A DNA stretch of 64,000 bases from Mytilus edulis (lineage: Eukaryota > Mollusca > Bivalvia > Mytilida > Mytilidae). Every line of letters starts with the position of its first letter. Position 1 is the first letter of the stretch. Made by a program: the position numbers and the translations under genes. Below are positions 24,076 through 35,130 of the stretch, piece by piece. The stretch is from positions 35,446,293 through 35,510,292 of the forward strand of contig NC_092349.1 of assembly GCF_963676685.1 (NCBI RefSeq), written 5' to 3'. Below the pieces are notes generated by a model. It had not been told where the DNA came from. It was given only the letters and a program-made list of their open reading frames with translations, and did not search any database.

Positions 24076-24530
24076 GACACGTCCACGTCCACGTCCAATT
24101 GTATTTTTGTCTATCTGATGAGTTAAGCCTTTTTCAACTGATTTTTATAGTTCGTTTTTATGTTGTACTGTTATACCACTGTCCCAGATTAGGGGGGGGG
24201 GTGTTGGGATCCCGCTAACATGTTTAACCTCGCCACATTATTTCTGTATGTGCCTGTCCCATTTCAGAAGCCTGTTATTCAGTGGTTGTCGTTTGTTTAT
24301 GTGTTACAGATTTGTTTTTCGTTCATTTTTTTTTTATATAAATAAGGCCGTTAGTTTTCTCGTTTGAATTGTTTTACATTGTCATATCGGGGCCTTTCAT
24401 AGCTTACTATGCGGTATGGACTTTGCTCATTGTTGAAGGCCGTACGATAACCTATAGTTATTAATGTCTGCGTCATTTTGGTCTCTTGTGGACAGTTGTC
24501 ACATTGCCAATCATACCACATCATGGATAT
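24076..24530 (+). repeat. Family 3 interspersed repeat, sense copy delimited by an empty site
   Basis: Begins near CACGTCCACGTCCACGTCC, passes ATGTTGTACTGTTATACCAC, a run of nine G, TTCAGTGGTTGTCGTTTG, GTTGAAGGCCGTACG and ends at GCCAATCATACCACATC. Unit 2 passes from AAAAGACAGACAC (41226) to matching right-flank sequence without it, which gives the element length as about 450 bp. Confidence 0.8.
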
Positions 24531-26607
24531 AAATACGACTAAATGCAACACACAATGTAGACCCTGATATTGCTAAAATTTTCTATATTTGGACCAGATT
24601 TTACAAATGTTATTATATTACAATCTTGTTTATTCTTTTCTACTCTACACTCCTATCATATACACCTAAATATACAGCTATGGAACAATGTTTGGATATA
24701 TTTAGCAAAATGATGTGAACACTTAAAAATATGGTCTATGGTAGACGTTTTATATTTTTATATTACTAGTATAAGAATATGAGGATGCCATTGGTTACAA
24801 TGTTTTGTAAAAGCAACATTTGATCAGAAATCAAATGTAGATGGGCTTACATACATTTGTGTAAACTCTGCAGTCGGTTCTCAAAAAATAGTACACATAT
24901 TATTGTGTACGTTTAACCGTGGTATTCCAGAATTAACAAAACTGTTACAATAAAAGGCTTTCAAGGCTCTTTTATCTAATAATTTTTTAATGATGTAGAA
25001 ACAGTATAAAAAGTATGAAACACGTTCCTTGACTGTCATAGTCCATCTTTTATCTCATCCAGTAGTACTGTATACATATATTGAGGATTTCCTTGTTGTT
25101 CTTAAGGCAATATATGTATATGAAGTTGAAAACGATTACCAGTTCTTTTTTCGAAGGGCCAATGTCATCATATTCAATTCAAAATCTTTTTATATTACAT
25201 GAGCTTGAAATAAAAAAAAGCGTATGCCACACATATGCAGAGTTCGACAGATAAAAGTTGTTCTTGTAGAGGGTCTGAGATACATATGAATCGTCTTACT
25301 CACCAAGCAATTTCTTACGAAGAAAACATTGTAGCAACTCGTTTGAAGGGGTTCAAGTAGGCTACTGCTGCTGATGTCAAAATAGCCACTTACACAATCT
25401 CAGTTTTTACAATAGCAAAAAAGATACCCTAACCTATCAGATTTTCTTTTGAATCGTTTTATTTAGTTTCACAATGAAACATGGGTTGCTGGCAATACAT
25501 TAATACAAAAAAAAAACAAATTACTTCGATTTTTTTTTAAGAACATGCGTACAAATCAGAAATATATCTTGTACTTGTAATGTAAATATCAATGGAAAAC
25601 CATTTCCTGTTTCTTTTTTTTTTGTCGTTTTATTTGTTGCTTTCTTCTTTTCCTCTTAAAAGGGAATCTGGTAGTTACATTTTCTTCAGCTATTGTTTAT
25701 TCTTTCGTTAAAGTAGTATTCCCTTGCCTATTACGTATTTTACAATTGATATATTATGTTCTGTGATCTTATAACCCATCAAATCTACGACCAGCAATAT
25801 TTTGAATTACACACTCTAAATGAAAAATCATAATTAATCCTGCAGGTAGGGTCGTCCATTAAAGTTAAATATTTGTAGACTTGGTCACTCCACTACTTTT
25901 ACCGATGTCTCTAACTATACACCGCTTCACACCGTCCCTGTTTCCATCCCTACGAAAAACATTTAGGAGAAATGTTTATCCAACTCTGTTCCATGTAAGT
26001 GATTCGCAAATTAGTCATGTAGTCACCTCCCGTTTCCCCGAAAGATTTAATTTTGTAATAACTCTTGTATAAGGAACTTTTTTTCCCAGCTATACTTACT
26101 TGTACTGTTAGCAATTATTAAATATTTTTTTTTCACAGCTTGATGATGTTGACCTGTGTCGTGTAAATAAATTCTACATTAGCCATGCAATCTATTGTCC
26201 AACTTAGGTGATACCAGAATAAAATGATATATATATATATATATTCATCTTTGCCAATAGTTTAAAATTGTATAGCACGTAGAGAATAAGACACGTTTTT
26301 ATCAAGCTTTTTTTGGTCTAGGACATTAGACGTGTAATCACTTCCTGGTGTTCTATTGTTTAACATTTAAAATCGTTGATTGTAAAGAAATCGTTCAAGA
26401 AAAAAAGCTTCGTCAATTTGTATCTGTCTTCTCTGGAAGGAAATGATTTTATATTCGGCTTTGACCATGATTGAACGGATATGCATTGTTGACACAAGCA
26501 GTGGAACCCCTTCCTCTTTACAACACACAGTGTACACATAAAATGTTCGTAATACTTTTCTTGTATTCTATAGCAAGTATAGTAGGGCAATATCGTATAC
26601 TTGATAT
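24531..26607. other. 3' flank of unit 1, no gene seen
   Basis: Collinear in part with 41250-42457 (for example TATACAGCTATGGAACA at 24670 and 41400). Contains a (TA)n run at about 26228-26243. No supported coding sequence. Confidence 0.5.
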
Positions 26608-26830
26608 GGATAGATATAGGAAGATGTGGTATGAGTGCCAATGAGACAACTGTCCATCTAAGTCACAATTGATAAAAGAAAACCATTGTTGGTCAAAGTA
26701 AGGTCTTCAACACTTAGCCTAGGCTCACACCGAACAACAAGCTATAAAGGGCCTCAAAAATTACTAGCTTTTAACCATTCAAACGACAAAAAAGCAACGG
26801 TCAAATATATATAAAAAACGAGAAACGAAT
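26608..26830 (+). repeat. Repeat at the junction of the two duplicated units
   Basis: Starts GATATAGGAAGATGTGG, continues GTGCCAATGAGACAACTGTC and CACACCGAACAACAAGCTAT. Unit 1 similarity stops immediately before it, and unit 2 starts just after it. A second copy with the same layout is at 57603-57800. Confidence 0.7.
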
Positions 26831-27892
26831 TCGTTAATTGTATGCCTCGATTTCTTGTAATATAAGCTTAGTATCTTTTGAATAAAATGATGCTGCACAT
26901 AAATTCTGACTTCAAAACTACATACAATTAATAGTGATAAATGATTTTTTCGTGCTTTGTATGAACACTTACCCTTTTTTGTTTCTTTTTAATATTTGCA
27001 TCATACTTATCAAAAGTGTTTGTTCAACCAAGTGCAAGATATTCTATTTTCGAAAAGAAACGATAAAAAAAAACTAATTACATAAATGACGTTAAATTAG
27101 TCGATACAGCTCGCTGATTTTTGTTCTTTCTGTGTTTCGTTGATCAGAATTGAAGCACATTTGTTTTCAGTGTTGATTCCATCATTGTTGAAAGTAGCAT
27201 GTGCTACATTCCTTAACTGATCAATATATCATGTTCAACCACATCATACATCAATGTTCCTTCCGATTTTACACTTTTAGCGCCATTCAAAATTACCCAC
27301 CATGTAACATGTTTGAGTGAAATGCAAATTAAATTATAAAGGAACCTTAACATGCATATTATCATACAAAACAACATTTCACATACAACAAACACATGCG
27401 AACATTCCAGATCCAAACCTTAAAATTTTATATGCAGACATGCGTTTGTCCTCAAAATACTCATCAGTTACACTCGAATCAAAAGCATTAAAAGACCAAA
27501 TGAAGAACTTAATTAAAAAGCATTCAGGGCATGGGTATCATAAGCATAGTAGCTAGTAGTTTTGCGTTGATCTGAAATAACAATTATATGGGAATTTTAA
27601 ATTAAATGTTTACATAACTTCTAACTTTTCCACAATCTAATCAATTATGTAGTGTTGTTTTCATTATTATTAACATATTTTCGATAAAGTCATTGAGGGG
27701 TATTTGCTATTTCTGTAAACAGTCACAGCAGGAGCAATATGGATTTGAGTAAGACTTGTTTCTATATTGAATTTTAAATGTAAATGTTGAAATATTCATT
27801 GTTTAAAAGGTATATCAGGCTGATGCAAGATTCAAAACTGTCTACATGCCTAAAAGAATATGGAAATACAGTAAAAAGTTAAATAAACAGCA

Positions 27893-28228
27893 TTATGGGT
27901 CGATGCCACTGCGGGTGGACATTTCGTCCCCGAGGGTATCACCAGCTCAGTAGTCAGCACTTCGGTGTTGACATGAATATCAATTATGTGGTCATTTTAT
28001 AAATTTCCTGTATCTAAAACAATGAATTTTTGAAAAACTAAGGATTTTCTTATCCCAGGCATAGATCACCTTAGCCGTATTTGGCACAACGTTTTGGAAT
28101 TTTCGGGTCCTCAATGCTCTTCAACTTTGTACTTGTTTGGCGTTATACCTATTTTGATCTGAGCGTCACTGATGAGTTTGTGTAGACGAAACGGGCGTCT
28201 GGCGTATTAGATTTTAATCCTGGTACCT
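27893..28228 (-). repeat. Single inverted monomer of family 2 repeat
   Basis: Runs from GGGTCGATGCCACTGCGGG through GATCACCTTAGCCGTATTTG to GACGAAACGGGCGTCTGG. Only one monomer, unlike the dimers at 7945 and 15393. Not present at the matching place in unit 1. Confidence 0.75.
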
Positions 28229-28284
28229 GCAAACGGAATATATAGCTTCCAAGTGAAACGGTATTCCCGGGCTTGTATTTCCTA

Positions 28285-28590
28285 TGATGATTTCTGTGAT
28301 AGATGCATGGTACTCACAAGAAAGCTATTAAACTAAGAGTTTCAAATGGTGAACAACACGACGGATGCACCATGTTGAGCAGGATCTGCGTACCCTTCTG
28401 GAGCACCTGCGGTCAACTCAGTTTTGGGTGGGGGTTCGTGTTTCTTAGTCTCCAGTTTTCTATGTTGTGTGTTGTGTACTATTTTTTGTCCTTTTGCCTT
28501 TTCTCTTTTTATCCATAGTGTTGTCAATTTATTTTCGACCTATATGAGTTTGAATGTCCCGCTGGTATCTTTCGCCCCTGTTTTGTAGTA
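28285..28590 (+). repeat. Family 1 repeat copy (partner of 3065-3372)
   Basis: CACGACGGATGCACCATG, GAGCAGGATCTGCGTACCC and GGTATCTTTCGCCCCTG are all present in order. Open frames across it are repeat-derived. Confidence 0.75.
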
Positions 28591-29079
28591 TTTGCGGTCA
28601 AAACCAACATTAACTATTACAATGGAAGCTTTTGATTACGGCATGAGCTGGGAAATGAATAGCCCACATGAAGTTGGGTTTGCATTTGTGATACGCTGCT
28701 GGAAATTTATAACATAAAATTCAACATCATCTTGTTTGTCAAAGATTATGGTACTGATATGTCTGCTTATATGAAATTCTCGGTACAAAAATAAGGCAAT
28801 TGAATTCTTTCTAAACAGTTCATGTAGATTTTTTTTGAGCGGCGGTTATTTTCATTAGTCGACATTTGGGTTTAGTACAACATGTACAAATGTAAGCACA
28901 AACCAATACAATTTTCCAAATTCAATTCAAAGAAGAATTGATCACCTTATAATCTGCTATTTCTTTTAAACTGATAAAAGATACATCAGATAACAGACTT
29001 ACATGTAGAGGAGCCTATAATTAGATAAATGGATCAAATTGATTTTGAAGTTAACTTACTGCATGGATATGAAAATTCA

Positions 29080-29345
29080 AAAGTGAGAACCGGTATCTCT
29101 TAAAGTACATTTTTTACATGTAGAAAGATCATATTATAAGGAACATGTGTACTAAGTTTCAAGTTGATTGGACTGCAGCTTCATCAAAAACTACCTTGAC
29201 CAAAAACTTTAACCTGAAGCGGGACGAACGGACGAAATGACGCACAGACGCACAGACGAACAATCAAACAGACAGACGGACGGACAAACGAACACACAGA
29301 TCAGAAAACATAATGCCCCTCTACTATCGTAGGTGGGGAATAAAG
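29080..29345 (+). repeat. Repeat ending in ATAATGCCCCTCTACTATCG
   Basis: Contains ACTAAGTTTCAAGTTGATTG, a degenerate GACGGACGAACG array (29225-29300) and AACATAATGCCCCTCTACTA followed by CGTAGGTGGGG, a layout I recall as common in bivalve genomes. Specific to unit 2. Confidence 0.6.
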
Positions 29346-29576
29346 AATCTGTTAAAAGGAAAAAAAAAGTCAAAAGTTGTATTTTTCAAAATAATTGTCA
29401 GTGTAATATTTCTGTGTTATTCAGAAATATATACACCAAAAAAGAATTAATTTCTTATAAGTATCAATATGGTATGCCAACTGTTAATTTTTGTTTTGTG
29501 CAGTACATGTATTTGTTCAAAATTTATCGATTGAATACAGATGATAAAGTAATTGTTATGTTCACACTGTAGCTAA

Positions 29577-29837
29577 GTGTATGTCACATTTAATCAGGCC
29601 ACGTTATCCGTCTTAATACAAAGGAGATCTGATATGATTGCCAATTTCACGGCTACATGTACCTATCACAGTTCTCCTTACGCCATAAGCATTGTGACTT
29701 ATGGGACAAATTATCTGTTGTCATATTCTGACTTAAATACAAAGCAAGTGATGGAGATAAACAGTGCTGCTATTTCCCAAGGTTTTGAAGAAACTGCTAT
29801 GGAATACAATAAATTTCAGACGATGAAGTATGATTGA
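29577..29837 (+). other. Open frame of 86 codons, unrecognised
   Basis: Sits in unit-2-specific sequence. The translation has no family motif that I recognise, no signal peptide and no membrane segment. It has slightly more balanced codon use than its surroundings. It could be an exon remnant carried by a repeat or chance. I do not call it a gene. Confidence 0.15.
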
Positions 29838-30205
29838 TATTAGACAACTCTTCAATTAGAGACCAAACAATGTAAAAGTTTAAAGCAATAGGTACAGCCT
29901 TCAATAAAGAACTAAACCAATCTGCAATATATTTGATTTTGATTTTTACTAATGTATTTGCGTGGTGTCCGTCCTCTAACTAAAATTGGCCTTGGAAAAA
30001 AGATACGACCGCAACAATTTTTTTTTGGATCGTATAATGGTATGATGTCGTCGTCCGAAGACACATTGGTTTCTGGACAATAACTTTAGTTTAAATGAAT
30101 GGATTTCTATGAAATTTAGGAAGAAGGTTCAATACCCCAAACGGAAGGAAGGGATAAATTGGAGATGAGGGTCCATGGAACACAACACATTATTTTGAGT
30201 ACTGG

Positions 30206-30690
30206 TACTAGACTTCCATATCAGTAGTTTAGTCATAAGAGTTTTCCTCTGGTGATGGATAATTAAAAACGGTTAGAAACTGGCTTTTTCTCAATTTTTA
30301 CAATTTTCTCTATTTTTGCATTTTTTACCTTATTTAAAAAAAGTAAAATAAAAAAGATACCACAAATATAATTTTCATTATTTTTTACACTAACATAGTA
30401 CTAGACTTCCATATAAGTAGTTTAGTCATAAGAGTTGTTTTCCTCTGGTGATGGATAATTAAAAACGGTTAGAAACTGGATTTTTCTCAATTTTTACAAT
30501 TTTCTCTACTTTTGCATTTTTTTAACTTACTTTTTTGACAAAATGAAAAAGATACCAAAAATTTTATTTCCATTATTTTTTACACTAACATAGTACTAGA
30601 CTTCCATATATTAAGTAGTTAAGTCATAAGTGGTGTTTTCCTCCGGTGATGGATAATTGCAAACGGTTAGAAACTAACTTTTTCCCCATA
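30206..30690 (+). repeat. Tandem repeat, period about 193-195 bp, 2.5 copies
   Basis: TACTAGACTTCCATAT begins at 30206, 30399 and 30594. Each copy has CCTCTGGTGATGGATAATT (CCTCCGG in the third) and AACGGTTAGAAACT. The third copy is cut short. Specific to unit 2. Confidence 0.85.
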
Positions 30691-31427
30691 CATTTCAATG
30701 AAAATTTGCAGTTTGGGCGCTTATATTGAATTTCATTGAAAAAAAATGTCAAATTCACAAAAAATTAATATAGACAGAATTATATATTCCCAAGAAATAT
30801 GTTATACTGAAAGGGTAAAATATATGTTTGCCCAAATTATTATTTTTTTTGTTGAACAGTCCTTCCTGGTGCTCTCTGACATTGCCTCTTAAACATTAAA
30901 CCATCATGTTTCGAAGACAAATTATCAAGTAATAAACATGCACTGGATTTTTTTATCAATTATGTCATAAACAATCTAGCAAAAACTGGGAAATATAGTC
31001 TAATTTATTGTATGGCAATACATATTTAGTTAACCTTAATCTGTTGATATACAATTTATGTAAGCGTCGATGAAAACAATATCTAAATATATTTTTGTCC
31101 AATTCATAAAATTCCTTTACCAGGAATCTGATTGATTTTATCATGATGTATCTTTAACATAAACATTTAATCGATATAATCATTGAGACGAATCGGCTAT
31201 TTCTGTTGCAACATGAGCAACATTGATTTATGTAACACTTGTTTCTATTTTTAATTTACAATGTACTCTTTCCTAAGAGGTAGACAAGGGTCCGCAATGC
31301 AAATTTTATATAAATTAGAGTTTGAAAATAAAGAATGGTGATTTTCAATTTTTTCAACTTTATCTATTCTCAAAAAGCACACATTTACTTATTTATTAAC
31401 ATTAAACAGCTGATTAATCTCAAATTT

Positions 31428-31434
31428 TATAAAA
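31428..31434 (+). promoter_or_regulatory. TATA box of gene C
   Basis: TATAAAA followed by GTGTCCCCATCTTAGCC, the same arrangement as in gene B. Confidence 0.6.
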
Positions 31435-31456
31435 TGTTACTCCGTGTCCCCATCTT

Positions 31457-31620
31457 AGCCTTTACACGCAATCGGCGAAGTATCTAGTACTTTTATCTTT
31501 AGACATGATCCGGTATAAGACGTTTAATAATTAACATTTGAAAAACAACTTCACGATCGAAGAGGAGGAAAACGCATTTACGCAAAGACTTGCAAAAGAA
31601 AACGGTTCTCAACTATTTTG
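31457..31620 (+). other. Non-coding leader exon of gene C
   Basis: Start inferred from the TATA box; donor GTAAGG at 31621. It retains GACATGATCCGGTA as in gene B. Confidence 0.5.
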
Positions 31621-32100
31621 GTAAGGTATTTTATATAAGATTGTTTACATTTTCTTGGTTTAAAATATCATTTAAGTTATTTGCAAAAATATAGGGGTAA
31701 AATGTTGAAAAAACAAGATTGAAATAAAATAAAATAATAGCTTTTAACAAACTTACAAATGTATATAATCAAGGATAATTTTCTGGTTTTCATAATTTTA
31801 TTAATCATTATGAGGTTTACAGCAATATGCAACACATTCTAATTTGTTTTTATCTTATATCGGGCATTCAGTTAAAACTATTTGTAAATAAAGACTTCTT
31901 AATATTCCAAAACTTCAAAACATAAATCTCTTACAAAAACTTTAATTTGTTTTTAAATCCACAACATCAGTTTTTTGTTTGTTTATTTGTTCGTAAGCTT
32001 AACACGTCTTTCTCATTTATTTGAGACATAAAACCTGGTTGGAATTCAAAAATCTAGAATTTAACTTCAATTATATTCTCATGTACAGTACTTCAATTAG

Positions 32101-32264
32101 GAGATAACTGTATTGTATTTTAAGCTCCGACGGCATCAATTGGGGATTTGATGGTCGCAAATTAAGTTTACTGGCGACGCGTAGCGGAGACAGTAAACGG
32201 GTATTTGCGACTATCAAATCCCAAATTGATGCCGTCGGAGCTTAAAATACAATATTGTTATCTC
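32101..32264. mobile_element. Near-perfect palindrome (hairpin repeat) in the first intron of gene C
   Basis: Arms of about 73 bases (GAGATAACTGTATTGTATTT inward, and its complement ending at 32264) surround a loop of about 17-20 bases containing CGACGCGTAGCGGAG. The region 32090-32425 is absent from gene B, so it is an insertion. A relative is at 45833-46630. Transcribed from either strand it would fold into a long stem. Confidence 0.8.
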
Positions 32265-33305
32265 CATTCTTATGAAACTGACAGAAAACAACGTTAAAAC
32301 ATGTATTTAAAATCTGTCATATGCCGTTTGCGCTTGCGCGTACGTCCCATAGCATCAATTGTGAATTGATGCCATGTAAGAAAGTGACGTTATCCAATCA
32401 AAATGAACGTTACAAACGTTGTTGCATTAGAATGTATAACTACCATCAAAGACGGTGATATTTGTAGGATTATCTTTGAATCAGTGAAAAGCACAACTGT
32501 TCTAACATTTCTAATGGAAAAAGAATATATTTAGATAAAACGAATTTTTAATTACATGCACATGATATAGTTGTTAAATTGTATGCCATTTTGTTTCTGG
32601 GGAAGGGTTGTTATTTAAATTGATTTTGATAAAATAAAATATTATGAATACAATTAAAAATCTATAAGAATTACAGTTATGACACAATATCTGGTTTAAA
32701 AAAAGAACTCATCCGAAAGTAGTACTGTTTTTGTTGTGTTTTTGATCAAATTACATTGCTTCAATCAAATATAATCTACTGATAGTAAGACATTGACGAT
32801 TATCATCAGTTTAATCGTTCTTGGATAGTTTATCATATTTATTTGTATTTACTGAGATTTGAAGACCAAGTTCTATCAAAACACTTTATTTCAAATCATA
32901 TTTATTTTAGCTATCCCGATAGTAACCTGCGCTGAAAATGAACGTAGTTTTTAAACTGGCTGTCATCGTTATGGGTAATGTGTGTTTTTTTTTCTTCAAG
33001 AACTAATTAAGTCTCTTCTATTAGAAAAGGAAATGTTAGAAAATGTAGAATGAGTTTATATACTGTTTAAATATGAAAAAAGAAACATGAAGTTTTGATT
33101 ATATTTAATTATTTCAGATATTGAAAGACGATTAAACATTTATTAAAAAAAAGTATTAACAGTTGTAAAGAACGAACCAATTGTGATTATCCATATATAA
33201 TGTAAACTGCTTTGTTCATTAAGATTAAGATAAACTATATATCAAATATATAGAACCCAATGTCGACCCAAAGTATAATTACATCAGTATTTCTTTTTTT
33301 TTCAG

Positions 33306-33322
33306 CTTTTATGCCCGACAAG
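33306..33322 (+). other. 17-nt microexon of gene C
   Basis: TTTTTTTCAG before and GTAAAC after. Encodes AFMPDK with the split codon, against AFLPDK in gene B. Confidence 0.75.
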
Positions 33323-33775
33323 GTAAACTAATCTAGGATTTTTTTGTTTTAGTTTATTCGTTGAAAAAAGGGTTTGTATTTGTATCATTGAATATGTATT
33401 TACAAATACTAACCAAATGGTTTAAATGAATTTTTTTCAAATGAAAGTGTTTTCGAAAACGTACATCATTTTATTTCAAGTAAAATATCATAATTGTTGT
33501 TGTTTAGTAATTTCAGAATTTTAAACACCGATGTAATTCTTCCAGTTATTTTATTTTCATTATAAAACATTTCACTTCTTTGACGATATTGAATTTGGTT
33601 TATTTTTTAACACTGCTATATATTAATTTTCAAACAATATAACAAAAGCATGACCAGGGACGAATAGGAGAGTATGAATTTCCCTTATAAACAAATAATT
33701 AGTGGGATAACTATTTGTCTTGTACTGAAACATTGTGTACACCCTTTACATAAAATATTCACCACACTGTTACGC

Positions 33776-34735
33776 CTGTAATTCGGGGTTCACACATTGC
33801 CGATTATTGCTCCCGTTTGAGATCAGACAGCGGTACGACACGAAAAGTGAAAAAGTCGGATTACTATCTTCAATTATCTGGAATGTCATATCATTGTCTG
33901 AACGCAATCGGTTAAGTTCGTAACAGATTCCTACGGGTCAAGAAGGGTCCGAATAGTTCGGCGAAGCACCCCAACAGTTAGGTGCGTCCCGTAACATTCG
34001 GGGAAACTCAGCCAATTTTGTCCCTATGTCGTGACAGATTCTGCTGTATCGGATCAAAATCCTAACAATGTTTTGTGTATTTTGGACGGTGTCCTGTTGA
34101 ACGGGAGTGATCTGGAGAAATTTTTCATTGTTGTTTTTCTGCCGATTGAGTCCAGATTGCATCCAGATCTTGTCGATTTCGAACCGTTTTTGCCGAAACC
34201 GTTCCGGAACAGTCCCGTTATAAATACGAAATTCGTCAATGATATCAGAGTCCCGACAATTACAGAATACAATACGACTGAGACCAGACAAAGCCGTTTG
34301 CAATTCGATAGAGCGGACCGTGATAGGATTCCGTTCCGACAGCACCTAATCATCCTGAGTTTGCCGACAGTTTTCGAACGGATAAGTTCCGTCAGCGTCG
34401 GTTCACTGTCTGGTCACTGTCTGATATCTGTCAGATTACATTCGATAGAATCGAAACGCAGTCGTGACAGACTCGGTCAAATTTTACCAGGCGAAAGATA
34501 GAAATTGAATTAGAAGCGGATTGAAAACGGGATTATCGGGATAAATTCGCTTGGAAACGGTTGAAAATCGACGCTTCATGAACAATAACTGATTGTTGTC
34601 GTGATTAAATTATTTGTTTTACAAATTTTAATTAAAGTTTGAATTTCCATCCACGATTCACAGGATCTTCATCAGACTTTTGACAAATTTTAATCGGAAC
34701 GGCAGTAAAAATCGTGAATGTGTGACCCCAGCTTA
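33776..34735. mobile_element. MITE-like element (GGGGTTCACACATT ends) in intron 2 of gene C
   Basis: The left end CGGGGTTCACACATTGCCGA and the right end, read inverted, GGGGTCACACATTCACGA resemble each other. The interior is less AT-rich than the surroundings and has overlapping open frames on both strands (156 codons at 34031-34501 plus, 135 codons at 34345-33938 minus), none with a recognised motif. Gene B has no such block in this intron. A second, interrupted copy lies at 53785-54400. Confidence 0.65.
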
Positions 34736-34759
34736 AAGCCTGAACGTTCCCTACTCTCT

Positions 34760-35130
34760 TTCAAATTAACAAGCTTTTTTAAAAACTGTTATAAATTAAT
34801 AGTTTATAAATAAAGGAACTAAACACGCAGAAAAAAAAATAAAGTTGTGGTTGTTTTCGAGAAAGAAACAATTGAAAATTTGGTGGGAAATGATTCTCTC
34901 TAGACTTTTCATACATTTAAGTTTGGCACTTTTTTTCAAATTCAATGAAAAAATAACTACAATTTAATATAGTTTTCGAATATAGCTATTGAAACTATAT
35001 GTAATAAAATTCTGAAAAGAAAAGTAGGGGTTAGCGGGGATTTTTGTCATGGCACTACATGGATAAAACCATTGGATTTCATTTATCTGCCAAAACTCAA
35101 AAGCAAGAGGACCGAACATCGTTAAATAGA
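34760..35130 (+). repeat. Family 4 repeat in intron 2 of gene C
   Basis: ACAAGCTTTTTTAAAAACTG, GGTGGGAAATGATTCTCTC and ACATGGATAAAACCATTGG are in the family order. Inserted next to the MITE; the whole 33760-35140 block is missing from gene B. Confidence 0.6.

Larger units (their letters stand above)
900..26607 (+). repeat. Tandem segmental duplication, unit 1 (contains gene B)
   Basis: This block is collinear with 26868-42457. Anchors seen by eye include 1317-1400 with 27305-27390, 1704-1830 with 27544-27660, 2830-3370 with 28230-28600, 5690-5950 with 28648-28915, 7200-7926 with 30895-31620, the whole gene, 23720-24030 with 40890-41200, and 26541-26607 with 42382-42457. It is longer than unit 2 because of insertions, chiefly 3405-5680, 7945-8447, 13820-14610, 15393-15977, 17645-23715 and 24076-24530. 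The left edge is placed where similarity fades and is approximate. Confidence 0.8.

Noticed and set aside
34031-34501. 156-codon open frame in intron 2 of gene C
   Set aside because: Lies inside a MITE-like repeat with a broken second copy at 53785, overlaps an open frame on the other strand and shows no family motif.
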